Below are positions 23,340-36,500 of a stretch of DNA of 64,000 nucleotides, piece by piece (position 1 is the first letter of the stretch; each line of letters starts with the position of its first letter). A program made the translations under genes and the position numbers. Source of the stretch: Typhlomys cinereus (Eukaryota > Chordata > Mammalia > Rodentia > Platacanthomyidae); assembly GCA_023101885.1 (NCBI GenBank), contig JALPQD010000004.1, positions 9,805,688 to 9,869,687 of the forward strand. The letters run 5' to 3'. The notes beneath the pieces are model-generated. The model had not been told where the DNA came from. It made no database searches and was given only the letters and a program-made list of their open reading frames with translations.

Positions 23340-24640
23340 ATGCTCCTTGACACCCTCATTCCCTCCTTTCTTCCTCCCTTCCCACCCTTCTTGGATGCAG
23401 CCTGCTCCTCGTTATCCATCAACTTACATGGGTCCTGGGGTTCCCTCTGCTCTTGATTAATTCTGTAACTCTAGAAAATTTGACTAATACAGAGAGGATC
23501 TCAACACCAAGATAGAATGCAGACTTGTGCAGTGCAAGAACAGCAAAATAGACAACAAGCAATCAGAATGCATAACAACAGCGACCCACCTGGAAGCAAA
23601 CCAGCCAAATCTCTTCCCATCCCAAGGCTCAGGATACTTTGTAAACTGCTCTTCTGGGGATTTAGGCTTCTGTGGCAGACCTGGAAGCCCTTCCTTGGGC
23701 TGACCACTGATATGGGTGCTCCCCTACCTCTGTTTGACCCCTCACCCCTAAGGATCCTATTGCTTGAAATTATTTCTCCTGAGATCCACTCTAGTCCATG
23801 AGAACATGTTGATATGTCACACATTGTGCAGATCTGAGAGAGTCAAGTCACATTGTAGTGAGTTCCTTGCTGTAGCAGCCCTATCTTGAGTGGGTTATTT
23901 TGTCCAGCGGTGTACCTCTTACAGCCTTACCAACAATACAAAAACTGTTATAAAGAGTCCTTTATATTAGAGAAGCTTTGAAAGAGAGGAAAGATCAGGA
24001 ATAGGGCACAGTAATGAGTGGGGCCAACCTCCAGGCAATATCAAGCTATCTACTAACCATCACCCCACTTCCATAACAGGGAATACATGCCTAGTGCTTC
24101 ACACCAGTCTAAAGACCAGTGAACAAGAAGGAAAATGACAGTGGACAAGGTCAGCTATCTCACTACTTATGGGCCTTTATTGTCAGTGGACTTATATCTC
24201 TATTAAACTGTGCTTCTTTGCCTCTGTTCTCTTGAAATGTTCTTTCCCGTACTATCCTAGTTATAATCCCTTTATGGTTATAATGGGAGATCGAGAGATT
24301 TTTTTCCTTGAATATGTCATTATGAGTGCTTGGAACTAACTATATTACACTTATAAGGGAGAACATGCGATGTCTGACTTTCTGTGCTTGGGATAATTTG
24401 CTCAGTTTTGCCTCTTCCAACTCCACCGATTTGTCAGCACATTTCATTAATTTCTTTTTTTGATGGTTGAATAATATTCCATCATGTACATGTGCCACAT
24501 TTTCATTATCAATTCATCAATGGCAGGCATCTGAGTTGATTTCATGCTGCAATGAACATAGATGTACTTTTTCACTATAATACACTGGGTTTATTTCATT
24601 TTCATTTCCCTGATGACTAGGGAGATAGAACCATTTTTAA
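23340..24640 (-). mobile_element. L1 3' half with inverted internal segment
   Basis: The 3' end (about 23340-23440), 3'UTR (23641-24380) and ORF2 C-terminus (24380-24640) are minus-strand. A block of about 150 bases at 23490-23640 (gtgcagtgcaagaacagcaaaa ... atcccaaggctcagg) is plus-oriented and corresponds to a block missing from its normal place near 23905. The ORF2 part is also internally deleted near 24575. Confidence 0.75.
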
Positions 24641-24644
24641 GTTA

Positions 24645-25020
24645 TTTTATTTTTCTAGTTTTATAAGCACATTGAGTACTCATCCCTTCTTCCCTCCATC
24701 TTCCCTCCTACTAACCCCCCTAACCTTCCTTTTTTCAGATTATCTTACTCCTTCCCACCTCCTACCCATTTGCTTTCATAGACCCCAGGGCTTCTTCTGG
24801 CCGATCTACTCTTTTTTTAATTTTTTGTACTTTTATAAGCATATTGAATGCTTATCCCTGCTTCCCTCTATTATCTCTCCCTCCCATCCCTCCATCAACC
24901 CCACCCTCCTGCCTGTCTACTTCTATAGATCCCAGGGTTGTCCCTGGCCTGATGACTCCTGTGGGGTTCAGTCCTCTGTGGTACACCAGATTGCCTCTCC
25001 TCTCATACAGTGTTTTCAAA
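24645..25020 (-). mobile_element. L1 3'UTR fragment with dimeric polypurine end
   Basis: Two tandem units of about 175 bases start 'ctagttttataagcacattgag' (24655) and 'gtacttttataagcatattgaa' (24828). Each continues through a C/T-rich tract to 'atagaccccaggg' or 'atagatcccaggg'. The same dimer occurs at 39.9-40.2 kb. Confidence 0.7.
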
Positions 25021-25077
25021 ACAGTTGTTGTCAATTCTTTCTTCCCTTTCATTTTTTTATTAATTCATTAAAATTTT

Positions 25078-25229
25078 TGTGTGTGTGTCTTTGTATGTGA
25101 CTGTGTGAATCAGAGGGCAAGCCACTGCCATTACCACTACCTGGTGTTTTTACGTGTGATCTGGAATCCAAATTCAGTAACTTCTGATTATGAGGCAGAG
25201 TACTTAACCCCCAGTCGCTATTCCAGCCA
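25078..25229 (-). repeat. Dip-like SINE, old
   Basis: The minus strand reads a decayed head, 'gggggttaagtactctgcctcataatcagaagtt', 'gaatttggattccagatcacacgtaaaaacaccagg', 'tggcttgccctctgattc', then CA repeats, as in the other Dip-like copies. Confidence 0.65.
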
Positions 25230-25319
25230 CCAATTTTTTATTAGCATGCAATTATTAGTCTTCATAAGGGTATTTTGGAATTTTTTTAAAAAGATGTGTC
25301 AAAATATTACCATTTGTTA

Positions 25320-26400
25320 TTTAATTTAGTGAAGATTTTTAATCATTTATTTTGATTTTGTCAACTTTTTTGATTTATTGAAATAATATATTTTTTCATC
25401 CTTCATTCTGTAATTGCATACTACTTGTTGATCAGTGCATGAAGAACAATTCTTGTGCTCTCCAGGATCTCATTTGATTATGAATGATCTTCTATAATCA
25501 TATCATTGTTAATATTTTGTTGAGTACTGTTAATTGTAAAACTATAGTTTTATTATTTGTAGCACTCTTCTCTGACTTTAGCATTTAAGATAATTCTACT
25601 TGTAAAATGGGTTGAAATGTATTTACCTCCTTTTCATTTTCTTCCTTATTTGTTTCTTTCTCTGAAGTATTTTTGGAATTAATACCAGTTCCACATTAAA
25701 TATTTGCTAGAATTAAGCATTAGGTCTTAGGAGTTTCTTTGGTCACAAACTTTAATATTAATTCATTTTCCTTCTTTGTTTTTAATTTCTTCAGATTTCC
25801 TATTTATAGTTCAATATTGATATGTTTTTTATGCCAAAAATGTTCTTCTTGGCTGCCTGATCTATTGATGAATGCTCATGGTTCTCTGCATTTCTGCAAT
25901 ATCAGTTATTCATTATCCTTTGTTAAGTCCTGATTTTGATTTCCAATGTTCTTTTCTATTACTTAACTAAAGGCATATCCATCTTTTTCACAAAACAGAA
26001 TTTTGGATTTGTTGACCTTTTCTATAACCTCTCTTCAAGTTCACAGATCTTTTTTTGTTTCTTAATTCTGTTGCCTTTTATTTTTCTCATTTTATGATTT
26101 CTTCAGCACACTCAATTTTAAATTATTACCACTTCATTCTCTGTTAAAGTTTTAATTGTGGTCACTAGTTGCTTTTATCATTCAGTTGATATGTTTCTCA
26201 ATATTAACAGCTACTGATTGTTCTTAAAATAGTTGTGTTAAATTTTTGTTATAAATTTTATCCTACAAACATTAGACTTTATAATGTCATTTTCAAGCAA
26301 AATTTGTTCTCATTGTTTTTCTTCCCTACTTTTCCTCCTTGTTCACTTTACCTGATTTCCACTTTCATGTCTCAGTAGCTTCCTTTCTACTTTCATTGGT
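25320..26400 (-). mobile_element. ancient L1 ORF2 relic (reverse-transcriptase region)
   Basis: 'ttgttaatattttgttgagtac' and 'tttttcacaaaacagaattttgg', followed by 'gttgaccttttctataacctct', fall in the order expected for the middle of L1 ORF2 read backwards. Heavily decayed. Confidence 0.5.
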
Positions 26401-26404
26401 GGTG

Positions 26405-26715
26405 TAGTCAGTCTGCATGGTTGCTGTAAATGACCATCAAATGGCTTAAGGAAACAAAAGATTTATTCTCTAATGATTACTGGTTACAGTTCTCAGTCCA
26501 GCTTGATGGGAAAGCATGCACCAACACCAGGGTGGAGGGAACTGGCCACACCATTACCACACAACAACTGAGAGATGGACAATCCTTACTTGCCAGACCA
26601 GCATGTCTGGCCAAGTGAACAGAAGGATGCCAACTCAACTAGCTCTCTGTGATTTATTTCAGAGCCTAATCCCACCCACCATAGGCTGGGCCTTCCCCAT
26701 CTTGGTGATATTGCA
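26405..26715 (+). repeat. rodent interspersed repeat (URR1-like)
   Basis: 'gatttattctctaatgattactggttacagttctcagtcc', 'accattaccacacaac', and 'cccacccaccataggctgggccttccccat' match blocks shared by this family, including the reversed copy at 44190 (ggggaaggcccagcc). Confidence 0.55.
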
Positions 26716-26776
26716 ACCTTGGAAAGTATTTTCATTATGTTTTCTTTCATGAGTATTAATTTGTTTGCATATGGAG

Positions 26777-27089
26777 TTTTTTTAATTTTTTTTATTTATT
26801 CAATTGTGCATGTATGTATGAGTGTGTGCACGTGTGTGTATGTATATGTGTGTGTATGTGTGTGTGTGTGTGTGTGTAGAACCACGGGCGAATTCGGGAA
26901 CCACCATGGACCGCCTCCTCCTCCTTGTTTACTCTGCCCGGAGATTCATAGGCTCCGCCCCACCAGGCCCAGAAATGCAGGCCTGCCCCCATTTCCGCCC
27001 GGGGTCTTATACGTGGGGTCTAGGATCTGAACTGAAGACCTTCCGTCTGCAAGGCAGAGGCTTAACCCCTGAGCCACCTCTCCAGCCCC
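26777..27089 (-). repeat. Dip-like SINE, young CpG-rich subtype
   Basis: The plus strand reads T-rich and (TG)n tail, 'gaaccacgggcgaattcggg', the GC-rich body, 'gggtctaggatctgaact' and the reversed tRNA-like head ending 'ccacctctccagcccc'. RNA polymerase III A-box and B-box-like strings are present in the head. A 160-codon frame through it is an artefact of GC-rich SINE sequence. Confidence 0.85.
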
Positions 27090-28539
27090 CTGTGTATGGA
27101 ATTCTATGCTGTGAACTATGCTCTGTTTCTATTATATTCTACTATACAGTGTTATTTTGGTTCATATTTCCTTTCATTATGTTCACCTTGGGAAGTGAAA
27201 GTCTATGCAGGGAATGGAGTGTAATAGGGATCCTGCATTCCCTTGGTGCCACCTGGTTTCTCCTGAAGTCTGTGATTCTTAGAGCTTCGTTTCCTTTGAT
27301 TGTGTAGAGAGTCCATGTTTTGATTGAGCCAGTTTGACTTGGGTTTCTTTTATAAATTTAAACTGAATTTGTAATATAAGAGTGTTTTACTGAACTATGG
27401 AGAATCTTTCACTGTTTTGCCTTCCTTCTTGTCTAGAGATAGGTAATTTGTTGATACTTCCAATGTATCAACTTTCACTCATAAAATTTTCTGAGTCAAG
27501 TTTATTTGGTGAGAGCATGTCTAGCAATGCAGTTACATATTCCTTTGAGTATATTTGTTGGAATGTTTCTTAAAGTATTTGAATCATAGACTCAATGAAG
27601 TAGATTATTTTCTCCAAGTTGGTCACCATTTATTCCCTACGAGCCTGGATAGAACAAAATACATAAACAAAAGGAAGAATTAACAATTTATTTACTGTCT
27701 GCTCCAACTAAGGCACATAGGTGTTCTTTCCTTAGACAGAAATGCATATTACCTCTTACAACTTGGCTTCCAGGCCACTGGACTTCCATTCAACCACTTA
27801 CAGTTTTCCTGATTTCCGGCTTAAAGGAATCACGTTATGGGATTTCTCATCCTCTTAGTCTCATAAGACATTTCTCATAATGAAATTCTGTGTGTGTGTG
27901 TGCATTTGTGTGTGCACATATGTATATACATATACATGCAAGTTTGTATTTATGGATGTTTGATTAGTCCTGCTTCTCCCCAGGAGGCTAATTTATGAAG
28001 CAGGCTGTGTCAGTGATTCGAGGCAAAACTCAACTTCCAAAGGGAAGAGACCCTAACAAGTGCCCATTTTAGATGCTAATTTGTCATTCTCCAGAGAACA
28101 GGCTTTAGAACTGATGACCCCCACAGGAAATAAAATAATCATATTCTTACTTAAAGACTACAAGTGAAATCTAATCAGGGCTTTTCTGAATGGTTCCAGC
28201 AAATAAAGGTGACGATCACACAAGGAATAAAACAAACATTAAGAGAAATAATATTGCCACATTAATCATGTTAAGATGTGTTTCATCTCAGCAAAGTGAA
28301 ACAAATATGCTTGCATCTTGAATATATATGACATTTCCTATTAAGTTCTTACCATGCAATTCTGTGATCACCTCATATTTTATGTAACTGATATAGTTTT
28401 AGTATGTGTTATAGAATGTAAACATGTTAAATATAAAGATTTGAACTGCAAAATTATATACCTTAGGTAGTTTTTATTAAAAAATAATTTAATTCACTAA
28501 AGTATATGTCAAACTCTGACATGAGCATAAGATATCTTC
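27090..28539. other. unassigned intergenic DNA with TG microsatellite
   Basis: A short (TG)n/(CA)n-type run lies at 27890-27950. Parts at 27100-27600 could be further L1 relic, but I cannot anchor them. Confidence 0.4.
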
Positions 28540-29102
28540 TATTTATTTATGTCTTCAGTGTCACTACTCTTATTCAATTTTGCATGTTTATGTCCTGAAA
28601 AATTTTATATTTTATTAATTAATTCTATCAATTCTGCTTGTGGAATCTTCGAGGTATTTTGCCTTCAGTGTTATACTATTAGAGAGAGCTATGTTTTAAA
28701 AATTTGAATATCTTTATAGTTTTTCTTTATTTTCACTAAACTACTAGTACTATATTAAGTAGCACAGAGAAAATGCAATTCTTTATAATTCTTGCAATTC
28801 TTTGTAATCATCTTATTTAAAATGTTTTCAGTTTCTCTAGTGTTTATGCTAGCTATGGTTTTATTCACAAATGATCTTTGTGTTGTGAAAATTGTCTTCT
28901 GTATGTTAACACTATGTTGAATGTTTTTGCATCCATGATTTTTAGAAAAATTGGTCTGTAGTTTTCTTTAAGATATTTAGATATAAAGACAATGCTGGCT
29001 TCACAAACTGATGAAACTCAAATTTCCTATTTCTAATCAAATCATTGGGTAAGATCTGTTTTTGTCAAATTTATCCATTTGTTCTAGGTTTTGTTCTTAT
29101 TT
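28540..29102 (-). mobile_element. ancient L1 ORF2 relic
   Basis: 'tgaatgtttttgcatccatg', 'aaattggtctgtagttttcttt', 'aatgctggcttcacaaactgatg' and 'tttatccatttgttctaggtttt' are the reversed landmarks of the reverse-transcriptase region of old placental L1s. The younger L1 starting at 29103 was inserted into it. Confidence 0.75.
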
Positions 29103-32100
29103 ATTTTTTAAATAAATGTATTAAATTAACATTTTTCTATATGCTTCTTGCCTCCCTCATTCCCTCGTCTCTTTCTTCCTCCCTTCCTTCCCACTCCTAT
29201 CCTATCCCTAGGTAGGCCCAGTCTACTCCCTCCTATTCTCCTGTCTTTTGATTCTATAGGTCCTGGGGTTTCCTGAATCTTCTGTTGTCATGGGGATTCA
29301 GGCCTCTGTGGCAGACAGAGACCTCCTTTCTTGGGTGGCCCACTGATATGGGTACTCCCCTACCTCTGTCTGACTCCTTGTCCCTAAAGATCCTACTCCC
29401 TGGAACTCTTTCTCCTGAGGTCTGTGCCAGTCCACGAGGGCATGCTGACATGTTCACCACTGGGCAGGTCTGATGAGATCAAGTTCCATGACCATGAGTT
29501 TCTGGTTGTGACTGCCCTATCTTGAATGGAGCGACCTGTCCAGCAACAGAACACTCCATCTTTAGGTTCTTTCAGTTTTACTGCCCCCTCTTCTGTAAAG
29601 TTCCTTGAGCCTTTGGAGGAGAGATTTGGCGGGCCTGGTTCCAGGTGATCATTGTAGGGTTGCTGGTGTTCTATATTCAGGTTGTTTGTTGTTGTCCATT
29701 TTACTATTCTTGCACTGCACAAGGCTGCATATTATCTGGGCATTGATATCATCTCCTACCCAATAATACAGAAACCATTAAAGAGAGGCTTTTTTATAAG
29801 AGAAGGCTTGAAGGGTAGAGAGGATCAGGAATAGGGTACAGTAATGGGTGGGATCAATCTCCAGGATATCATCTGGTGTCAGTAACCACTACACCCCACC
29901 CCCATGACAGAGAACACCAATATAAACACCAGTGATTAGGAAGAAGCGTGATGGTGAATTGGATCAGATATCTCACTGATTATAGTTCTTTCTGGATGGT
30001 GGCCTTATTTCTCTATTGGAGTTTGTTCTTTTGTCTTCATTGTCTTTGGGTCTTCTTTGCTATATCTTCTTATTTTGAATCCTTCTTGTAAGGGTAATAA
30101 AAAGATTTTCCCTTGAGTATGTCATCATGATGTCTTAGAATTAGGTTCCACTTATAAAGGGGAACGTGCGATATCTGGTTTTCTGTGCTTGGGATATTTC
30201 CTCAGTATGATTTCTTCCAGCTCCATCCATTTAACAGAAAATTTTGTTAATTTGTTTTATTGATAACTGCATAGTATTTCTTCATGTGTATATGCCACAG
30301 TTTCATTATCCATTCTTCCACTGTCAGACATGTAGGTTGATTCCATGACTGCTATTGTGAATAGTGCTGCAAGTGTCACTATAGTATGATGAAGTATTGT
30401 TTGGGAATATTCCCAGTAGTAATAGAGCAGGGTCACATGGCATTTCAATTGTTTAGCTTTTTTAGGAACCATCATACTGGTTGCCGTAGTGGTTGTACAA
30501 GTCAGCAATGTATTAGGGTTCCATTCTTCCCATATCCACTCCAGCACGTGTTGTTTGTCTTTTGATTTTTTACCATTCTGACCAGCGTCAGATGATATCT
30601 CAAGGTAGTTTTGATTTTCATTTTCCTGATGGCAAGGGATGTGGAACATTTTTAAGGTATATGTTGGATATTTCAATTTCTTCCTGGGAAAAATTTCTTT
30701 TAAGTACCATGGTCTACTTTCTAATTGGGCTGCTCATCTTGGTGTTTAATTTTTTTGAGTTCTTTGTACACTCTAGATATTAGTACTCTATCATATAAGT
30801 GGTTGGTGAAGATTTTCTTCCATTCTGTGGGTTTTTTTTTCACTTGGTTGACAATATCTTTAACCGAACAAAAGCTCATTATTTCATGAGATCTCATTTA
30901 TTGAGAGTTGGTTCTATTTCCTGAGCGATTGGGGCTCTGTTTAAAAAGTGTTATCCTAGGCCAATCAGTTCCTGGGACTTAACCTACTCTTCTAGGATTT
31001 TTATAGGCTCTAGTTTAATAAGGTGTTTGATCCATTTGGAGTTTATTTTTCTCCATGGTGACAAGTAAGGGCCCATTTTCAATATTCTGCATGTGGATAT
31101 CCAGTTTTGCCTGCACCATTTGTTAATGATACTGTTCTTTTGCCATTAAGTTTTTGGACCCCATGTCAAAAATCAGATGACTGTATATGTAGGGGCTTAT
31201 TTCTAGGCCTTCAACCCTTATCCAGATTTATGTGTCTGTTTAGACACATACCATGTTGTCTTTATTACTATGGATTTGTAGTATAAATTAAGATCTGGCA
31301 TTGTGATCCTTGAGCACAATTTTTATTAGCCAGGAAAAGATTAACTATCCTGGGCCTTTTGTGTTTCCATATAAATTTTGAGATTGCTTTGTTAATTTCT
31401 GTAAAGAATTGCCTTGGAATTTTGATTGATATAGCATTGAATCTGTATATTGGCCTTGGTAAGATAGCTATTTTTATGATGGTAAATTTACTGATCCAGG
31501 AGGATGGGAGGTCATTCCACATTTTGGTGTCTTCTTAAATTTTATTGTTTAGGATTTTAGTTTTCATTGTTCAGGGCTCTCATTTCCTCAGCTAGATTTA
31601 TACCAAGGTATTTCATCTTTTTAGGGCCTGTGGTCGTTTCTCTTAAGACTTTCTCACTTTTTTCATCCTTGCTGTATAAGGAAGCCACTGCTTTTTGAAC
31701 ATTGAATTTGTATCCTGCCACTCTGCTGAACTTATGTATTAGTTCCAGGAGTTTCCTGATGGAGTTTTTGGGGTCACTCAGATAAAGGATTATGTCATCT
31801 GCAAATAGGGATAACTTAACTTCTCCTTTTTCCTATCTGTATCCATTTTGTTTCCTTCTCTTGTTTAATAGCTCTACCTAAGACTTCTAGTACAATATTG
31901 AATAAAAGTGGTGAGAGAAGGAAACTCTGCCTAGTTCCTGACTGAAAAGGGACTATTTCAGTAATTTCACCATTTAGACTGATCCTTGCTATAGGATCCT
32001 TGTGTGTAACCTTTATTGTATTAATGTCTATTCCTTCCATTCCAATTGTCTCCATAAACATAAAGGGATGTTGGATCTTGTCAAGAGCTTTTTCTATATC

Positions 32101-32531
32101 TGTTGAAAAAATAATGTGATTTTGTTCCTTCGATTTGTTTATATGATGGACTATATTTATTGATTTATGTATGTTGAACCAATATAGTGTGCCTGAGATA
32201 CATCCTACTTGATCATAGTGAATGATTATTTTTATATGTTTTTGAACCTGATTTGCTAAAATTTTGGTGAGAATCTTTGCATTTGTTCATTAATATGATT
32301 GACATATAGTTTTCTTTTTCATTGTATTTTTATTTGGTTTTGGGATTAGTGTAATATTAGCTTCATAGAAAGAATTTAGGAGTGTTCTTTCCTTTGCTAT
32401 TTTATAGACTAATTTAAGGAATATTGCTGTTAGTTGTTCAAATGTTTGGTAGAATTCTGCACTAAATGCATCTGGTCCTGGGTTATTTTTGGAGAGGAGA
32501 TTTGTAATTACTTCTTCTAATTCAGCCCTTA
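29103..32531 (-). mobile_element. old L1, 3' part (3'UTR and ORF2 C-terminal two thirds)
   Basis: T-rich tail at 29103-29130, 3'UTR to about 30170, then ORF2 read backwards: C-terminal domain (30170-31200), fingers/palm relics (31268-31522 and 31816-32061, including IVLEVLGRAI). It breaks off at ctaattcagccctta (32517-32531) and resumes at 39808, with further pieces to 43097. All frames are interrupted by many stops, so this copy is much older than the L1 inside it. Confidence 0.85.
32517..32531. repeat. target-site duplication, left copy
   Basis: ctaattcagccctta; 14 of 15 bases match 39808-39822. The old L1 reads continuously across the two copies when the intervening 7.3 kb is left out. 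Confidence 0.85.
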
Positions 32532-32565
32532 ATTTTTTATTAATACATTTTTTATTATTATTTCA

Positions 32566-33528
32566 GCTCATACAAACTTAATAGGTACACCAGTTCCCTC
32601 CCACCCTCCTCCTCCCCAGCCCCCTCCCTTCCCATCCCCCAGTGCCTCCCGCCCCAATTCCCAGAGAGTCCTTTCTTGTGCATGCCTGATTTTCCTCTGG
32701 GCCCTGCTCTCCGATGACGTACAAGGACCCAGTGGCCTTTTCCTGAACCCTTTCCCGTGTTCCCCTTAGGTATAGGAACACTGCTGTGGCTACCAATCCC
32801 TTGCCTCCAAAGATCTTGGTGCCTTTAGCAGATGCTAGACTTTGTGGGGTCAATAGTGTGTTGGATTATGCACAGGGCATGCAAAGTCCAATTATGATTG
32901 CTTCAGCCCTAACTTGTATGGAGTAACTTACATATCATTGCTCCTCCCATCCTTTTGCTCTTACACTCTTACTGCCCCCTCTTCCGCAAATTTCCCTGAT
33001 CTTCAGGATGGGAAGAGATTAAGCTGGCCTAGTTCTAGGTGGTTGATATAGAGTCTCTGAAGTTCTGGATTGTGGTTTGTTGGTTTTCTTTTGCAGTTTT
33101 GCTGCTCCTGCAATGCCTTTCACTCCATCCTGGTGGGCATTGTATGTTACCCTCAGCCAGAGACAAAAAGCTGTTAAACTAGAGTCTTGTGATAAAAGCA
33201 CATTCAAAGGTAGATGTAATAAAAGTGGGAAACCACAGTGAGGGAGGGGTCTATCACCAGTTTGCACAACGGTTACTTTTTATCTGCCAGACTACATGCC
33301 CTCCTCGTCTGGTGAGATCATACCCCCTCAGTAGTAAATGATCAGGAACAAAAGTCTGTGAACTTAATCAGATGTCTCATTACTTATTTGAGTCCTTGAT
33401 GGAGGCCTATTTTCTCTGCTGTAACATGGTCCCTTCTCTCCTTCTTTCTAGTGTGGCCCTCCTACCCCATCCCTCCTGTTCATAATCCTTGCAATTACTG
33501 TCTCTAGGTGGGCTGGGTGGGTTTGGTA
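32566..33528 (-). other. L1 3'UTR with G-rich polypurine tract
   Basis: Non-coding. On the L1 sense strand 32585-32660 is a G-rich tract with several runs of three or more G, a conserved feature of L1 3'UTRs thought able to form quadruplexes. Downstream landmarks (gtgtcc-type blocks near 33250-33450) match the plus-strand copies at 1.5, 12.4 and 61 kb. Confidence 0.8.
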
Positions 33529-36500
33529 CTAGGAGCCACCTATTAGGGAGTACATACGGCACTTAATATTCTGGGTCTGGGATACTTCACTTAATATAAT
33601 TGTTTCTAATGACATCCATTTCCCGGCAAATTTCAGTAATTCATCATTTTTGATGGCTGAGTAGTACTCCATTGTATAGATGTACCACAGTTTCCTGATC
33701 CACTCGTCAACTGTTGGACATTTGGGTTGATTCCATGACTTTGCTATTGTAAACAGTGCTGCTATGAACATGGTCGTGCTTGTGCTATCGAGGTGACCTC
33801 TGCTGTATGGGGGGTTAGTCCCAAAAGTGGGACAGCAGGGTCATATGGCATTTCAATCTTTAATTTCTTTAAGAATCTCCAGATGGCTCGCCAGAGTGGC
33901 TGTATGAGCCTGCATTCCCACCAGCAATGTAGGAGAGTTCCCCTCTCTCCACATCCTCTCCAGCATTTGTTGTTGCTTGTATTGTGGATTTTTGCCATCC
34001 TGACCAAGGTGAGATGATATCTCAGGGAAGTTTTGATTTGCATTTCCCTGATGGCTAAGGAAGTGGAGCATTTTTTAAGATATTTGTTAGACATTTTAAT
34101 TTCATCCCTGGTAAAGTTTCTTTTAAGTTCCAGGGCCCATTTTTTAATTGGGCCATTGGTTTCCTTGGTGTTTAGTTTTCTAAGTTCTTTTTGCACTCTG
34201 GACAGTAGAGCTCTATCAGATATGTGGTTAGTGAAGATTTTCTCCCATTTTGTGGGTTGCCTTTGAGCTCGTGTTACAATCTCTTTATCTGAACAGAAGC
34301 TCTTTAATTTCACAAGATCCCAACTGTTGAGAGTTGGTAGCAGTGACTGTGCCATTGGATGTCTGTTTAGGAACTGTTGGCCTAGCCCAATCAGCTCGAG
34401 GGAGTTCCCTATCCTTTCAACAATGGTTTTTATAGTCTCTGGCCTGATATCAAGGTCCTTGATCCATTTGGAATTAAGTCTTGTACATGGTGACAAGTAC
34501 GGGTCCAGCTTTAATCTTCTGCATGTGGAGATCCAGTTTTGCCAGCACCATTTGTTGAAGATGCTGTTCTTTTTCCATTGGATTCTTTGGGCCCCTTTGT
34601 CAAAGACCAAATGGCTGTAATTTTGTGGGCTTATATCTGGGTCTTCAATCCTTATCCATTGATCTGTGTGTCTATTTTGGAGCCAGTACCAGGCTGTCTT
34701 TATAACTATGGATTTGTAGTATAGACTTAGGTTTGGTATGGTAATACCTCCAGCAGTGTTTTTGTTACTCAGGATTGTCTTTGCTATCCTGGGTCTTTTG
34801 TGCCTCCATATGAATTTTGAGATTGTTTGGTCAAATTCTTTGAAGAATTGCTTTGGGATTTTGATTGGTATAGCATTGAATCTGTATATTGCCTTTGGTA
34901 GGATGGTCATTTTTACGATGTTGATTTTGCCAATCCAGAAACAAGGGAGGTCTTTCCACCTTCTGGTGTCTTCTGCTATTTCTTTCTTTAGGGTTTTAAA
35001 GTTTTCGTTGTAAAGGTCTTTTACCTCCTTAGTTAGGTTTATATCAAGGTATTTCATTTTTTTAGGGGCTATAGTAAATGGGATTGTTTCTCTCAAGGCT
35101 TTTTCACTTCTTTCATTTTGGGTATATAGGAAGGCCTCTGATTTTTGCACATTTATTTTGTATCCTGCCACCCTGTTGAACTTCTCAATTAGTTCCAGGA
35201 GCTTCCTGGTGGAGTTTTTGGGATCACTCAGGTATAGGATCATGTCATCTGCAAATAGGGATAGCTTGACTTCTTCCTTGCCGATTTGAATCCCTCTTAT
35301 GTCCCTTTATTGTCTTATGGCTTCAGCTAAGACTTCAAGTACAATATTGAATAGAAGTGGTGAAAGTGGACAGCCTTGTCTAGTTCCTGATCGAAGTGGG
35401 AATGCTTCCAATTGTTCCCCATTGAGCATAATCCTTGCTGTGGGCTTGTTGTATACAGCTTTTTTTGTATTGATAAAGGTTCCTTCCATTCCTACTGTCT
35501 CTAGCGTTTTGATCATAAAAGGCTTTTGGATCTTGTCAAAAGCTTTTTCTGCATCTATGGAGAGTATCATGTGGTCTTGGACTTTGGACTGTTTTACATG
35601 ATGAATTACATTTATTGATTTGCGTATGTTGAACCAACCTTGTGTGCCGGGGATGAAGCCTACTTGGTCCCTGTGAATGATCTTTTTAATATGTTTTTGA
35701 ATCCGATTTGCTAAGACTTTGTTGAGAATCTTTGCGTCTGTGTTCATCAGAGAGATCGGCCTATAGTTTTCTTTTTGAAGTGAATGTTTATTAGGTTTTG
35801 GGATTAAAACGATATTAGCTTCATAGAAGGAATTTGGTAGTGTTCCTTCCTTTGCTATTTGATGGAACAGTTTAAGGAGTATTGGTGTTATTAACTCCTT
35901 AAATGTCTGGTAGAACTCTGTACTGAATCCATCTGGTCCAGGACATTTTTTGGTGGGAAGATTTGAGATTACTTCTTCAATTTCCTTATATGTTATAGGA
36001 CTATTTAAATAATTCACAACTTCCTGATTCAATTTAGGTAAGTTGTGTTTACTTAGAAATTCATCCATCTCTTTTGTGTTGTCAAACTTCACAGAGTATA
36101 AGTTTTTGAAATATGATGTAATAATTCTCTGGATTTCTTGGGTATCAGTAGTGATAACTCCATGTTCATTTCTGATTCTGTTAATTTGGGTTTTCTCTCT
36201 CCTGCTTTTGGTTAATTTAGCTAGGGGTGTATCAATCTTATTGATTTTTTCAAAGAACCAGCTTTTTGACTGGTTGATTTTTTCTATCATTTTCTTAATC
36301 TCGATTTCAGATATTTCTCCCCTGATTTTGCTAATCTCCTCTCTTCTACTACTTTTGGGATCAGATTGCTCTAGTTTCTCTAAAGCTTTAAGCTGCATTG
36401 TTAAGTTGTTTATTTCTGATGTTTCCATTTTTTTGATGTAGGCATTAAGAGCTATGAACTTACCTCTTAGGACAGCTTTCATTGTGTCCCAGAGATTTTG

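Noticed and set aside
24672..25100. 142-codon frame rich in Pro, Ser and Leu
   Set aside because: Translation of the pyrimidine strand of an L1 3'UTR polypurine tract.
26822..27307. 161-codon frame with Cys/Val start
   Set aside because: Runs from a TG microsatellite through a GC-rich SINE; the same frame recurs in other copies of the SINE.
36043..36441. Plus-strand hydrophobic frame of 132 codons
   Set aside because: Antisense shadow of L1 ORF2, which has clear motifs on the minus strand.
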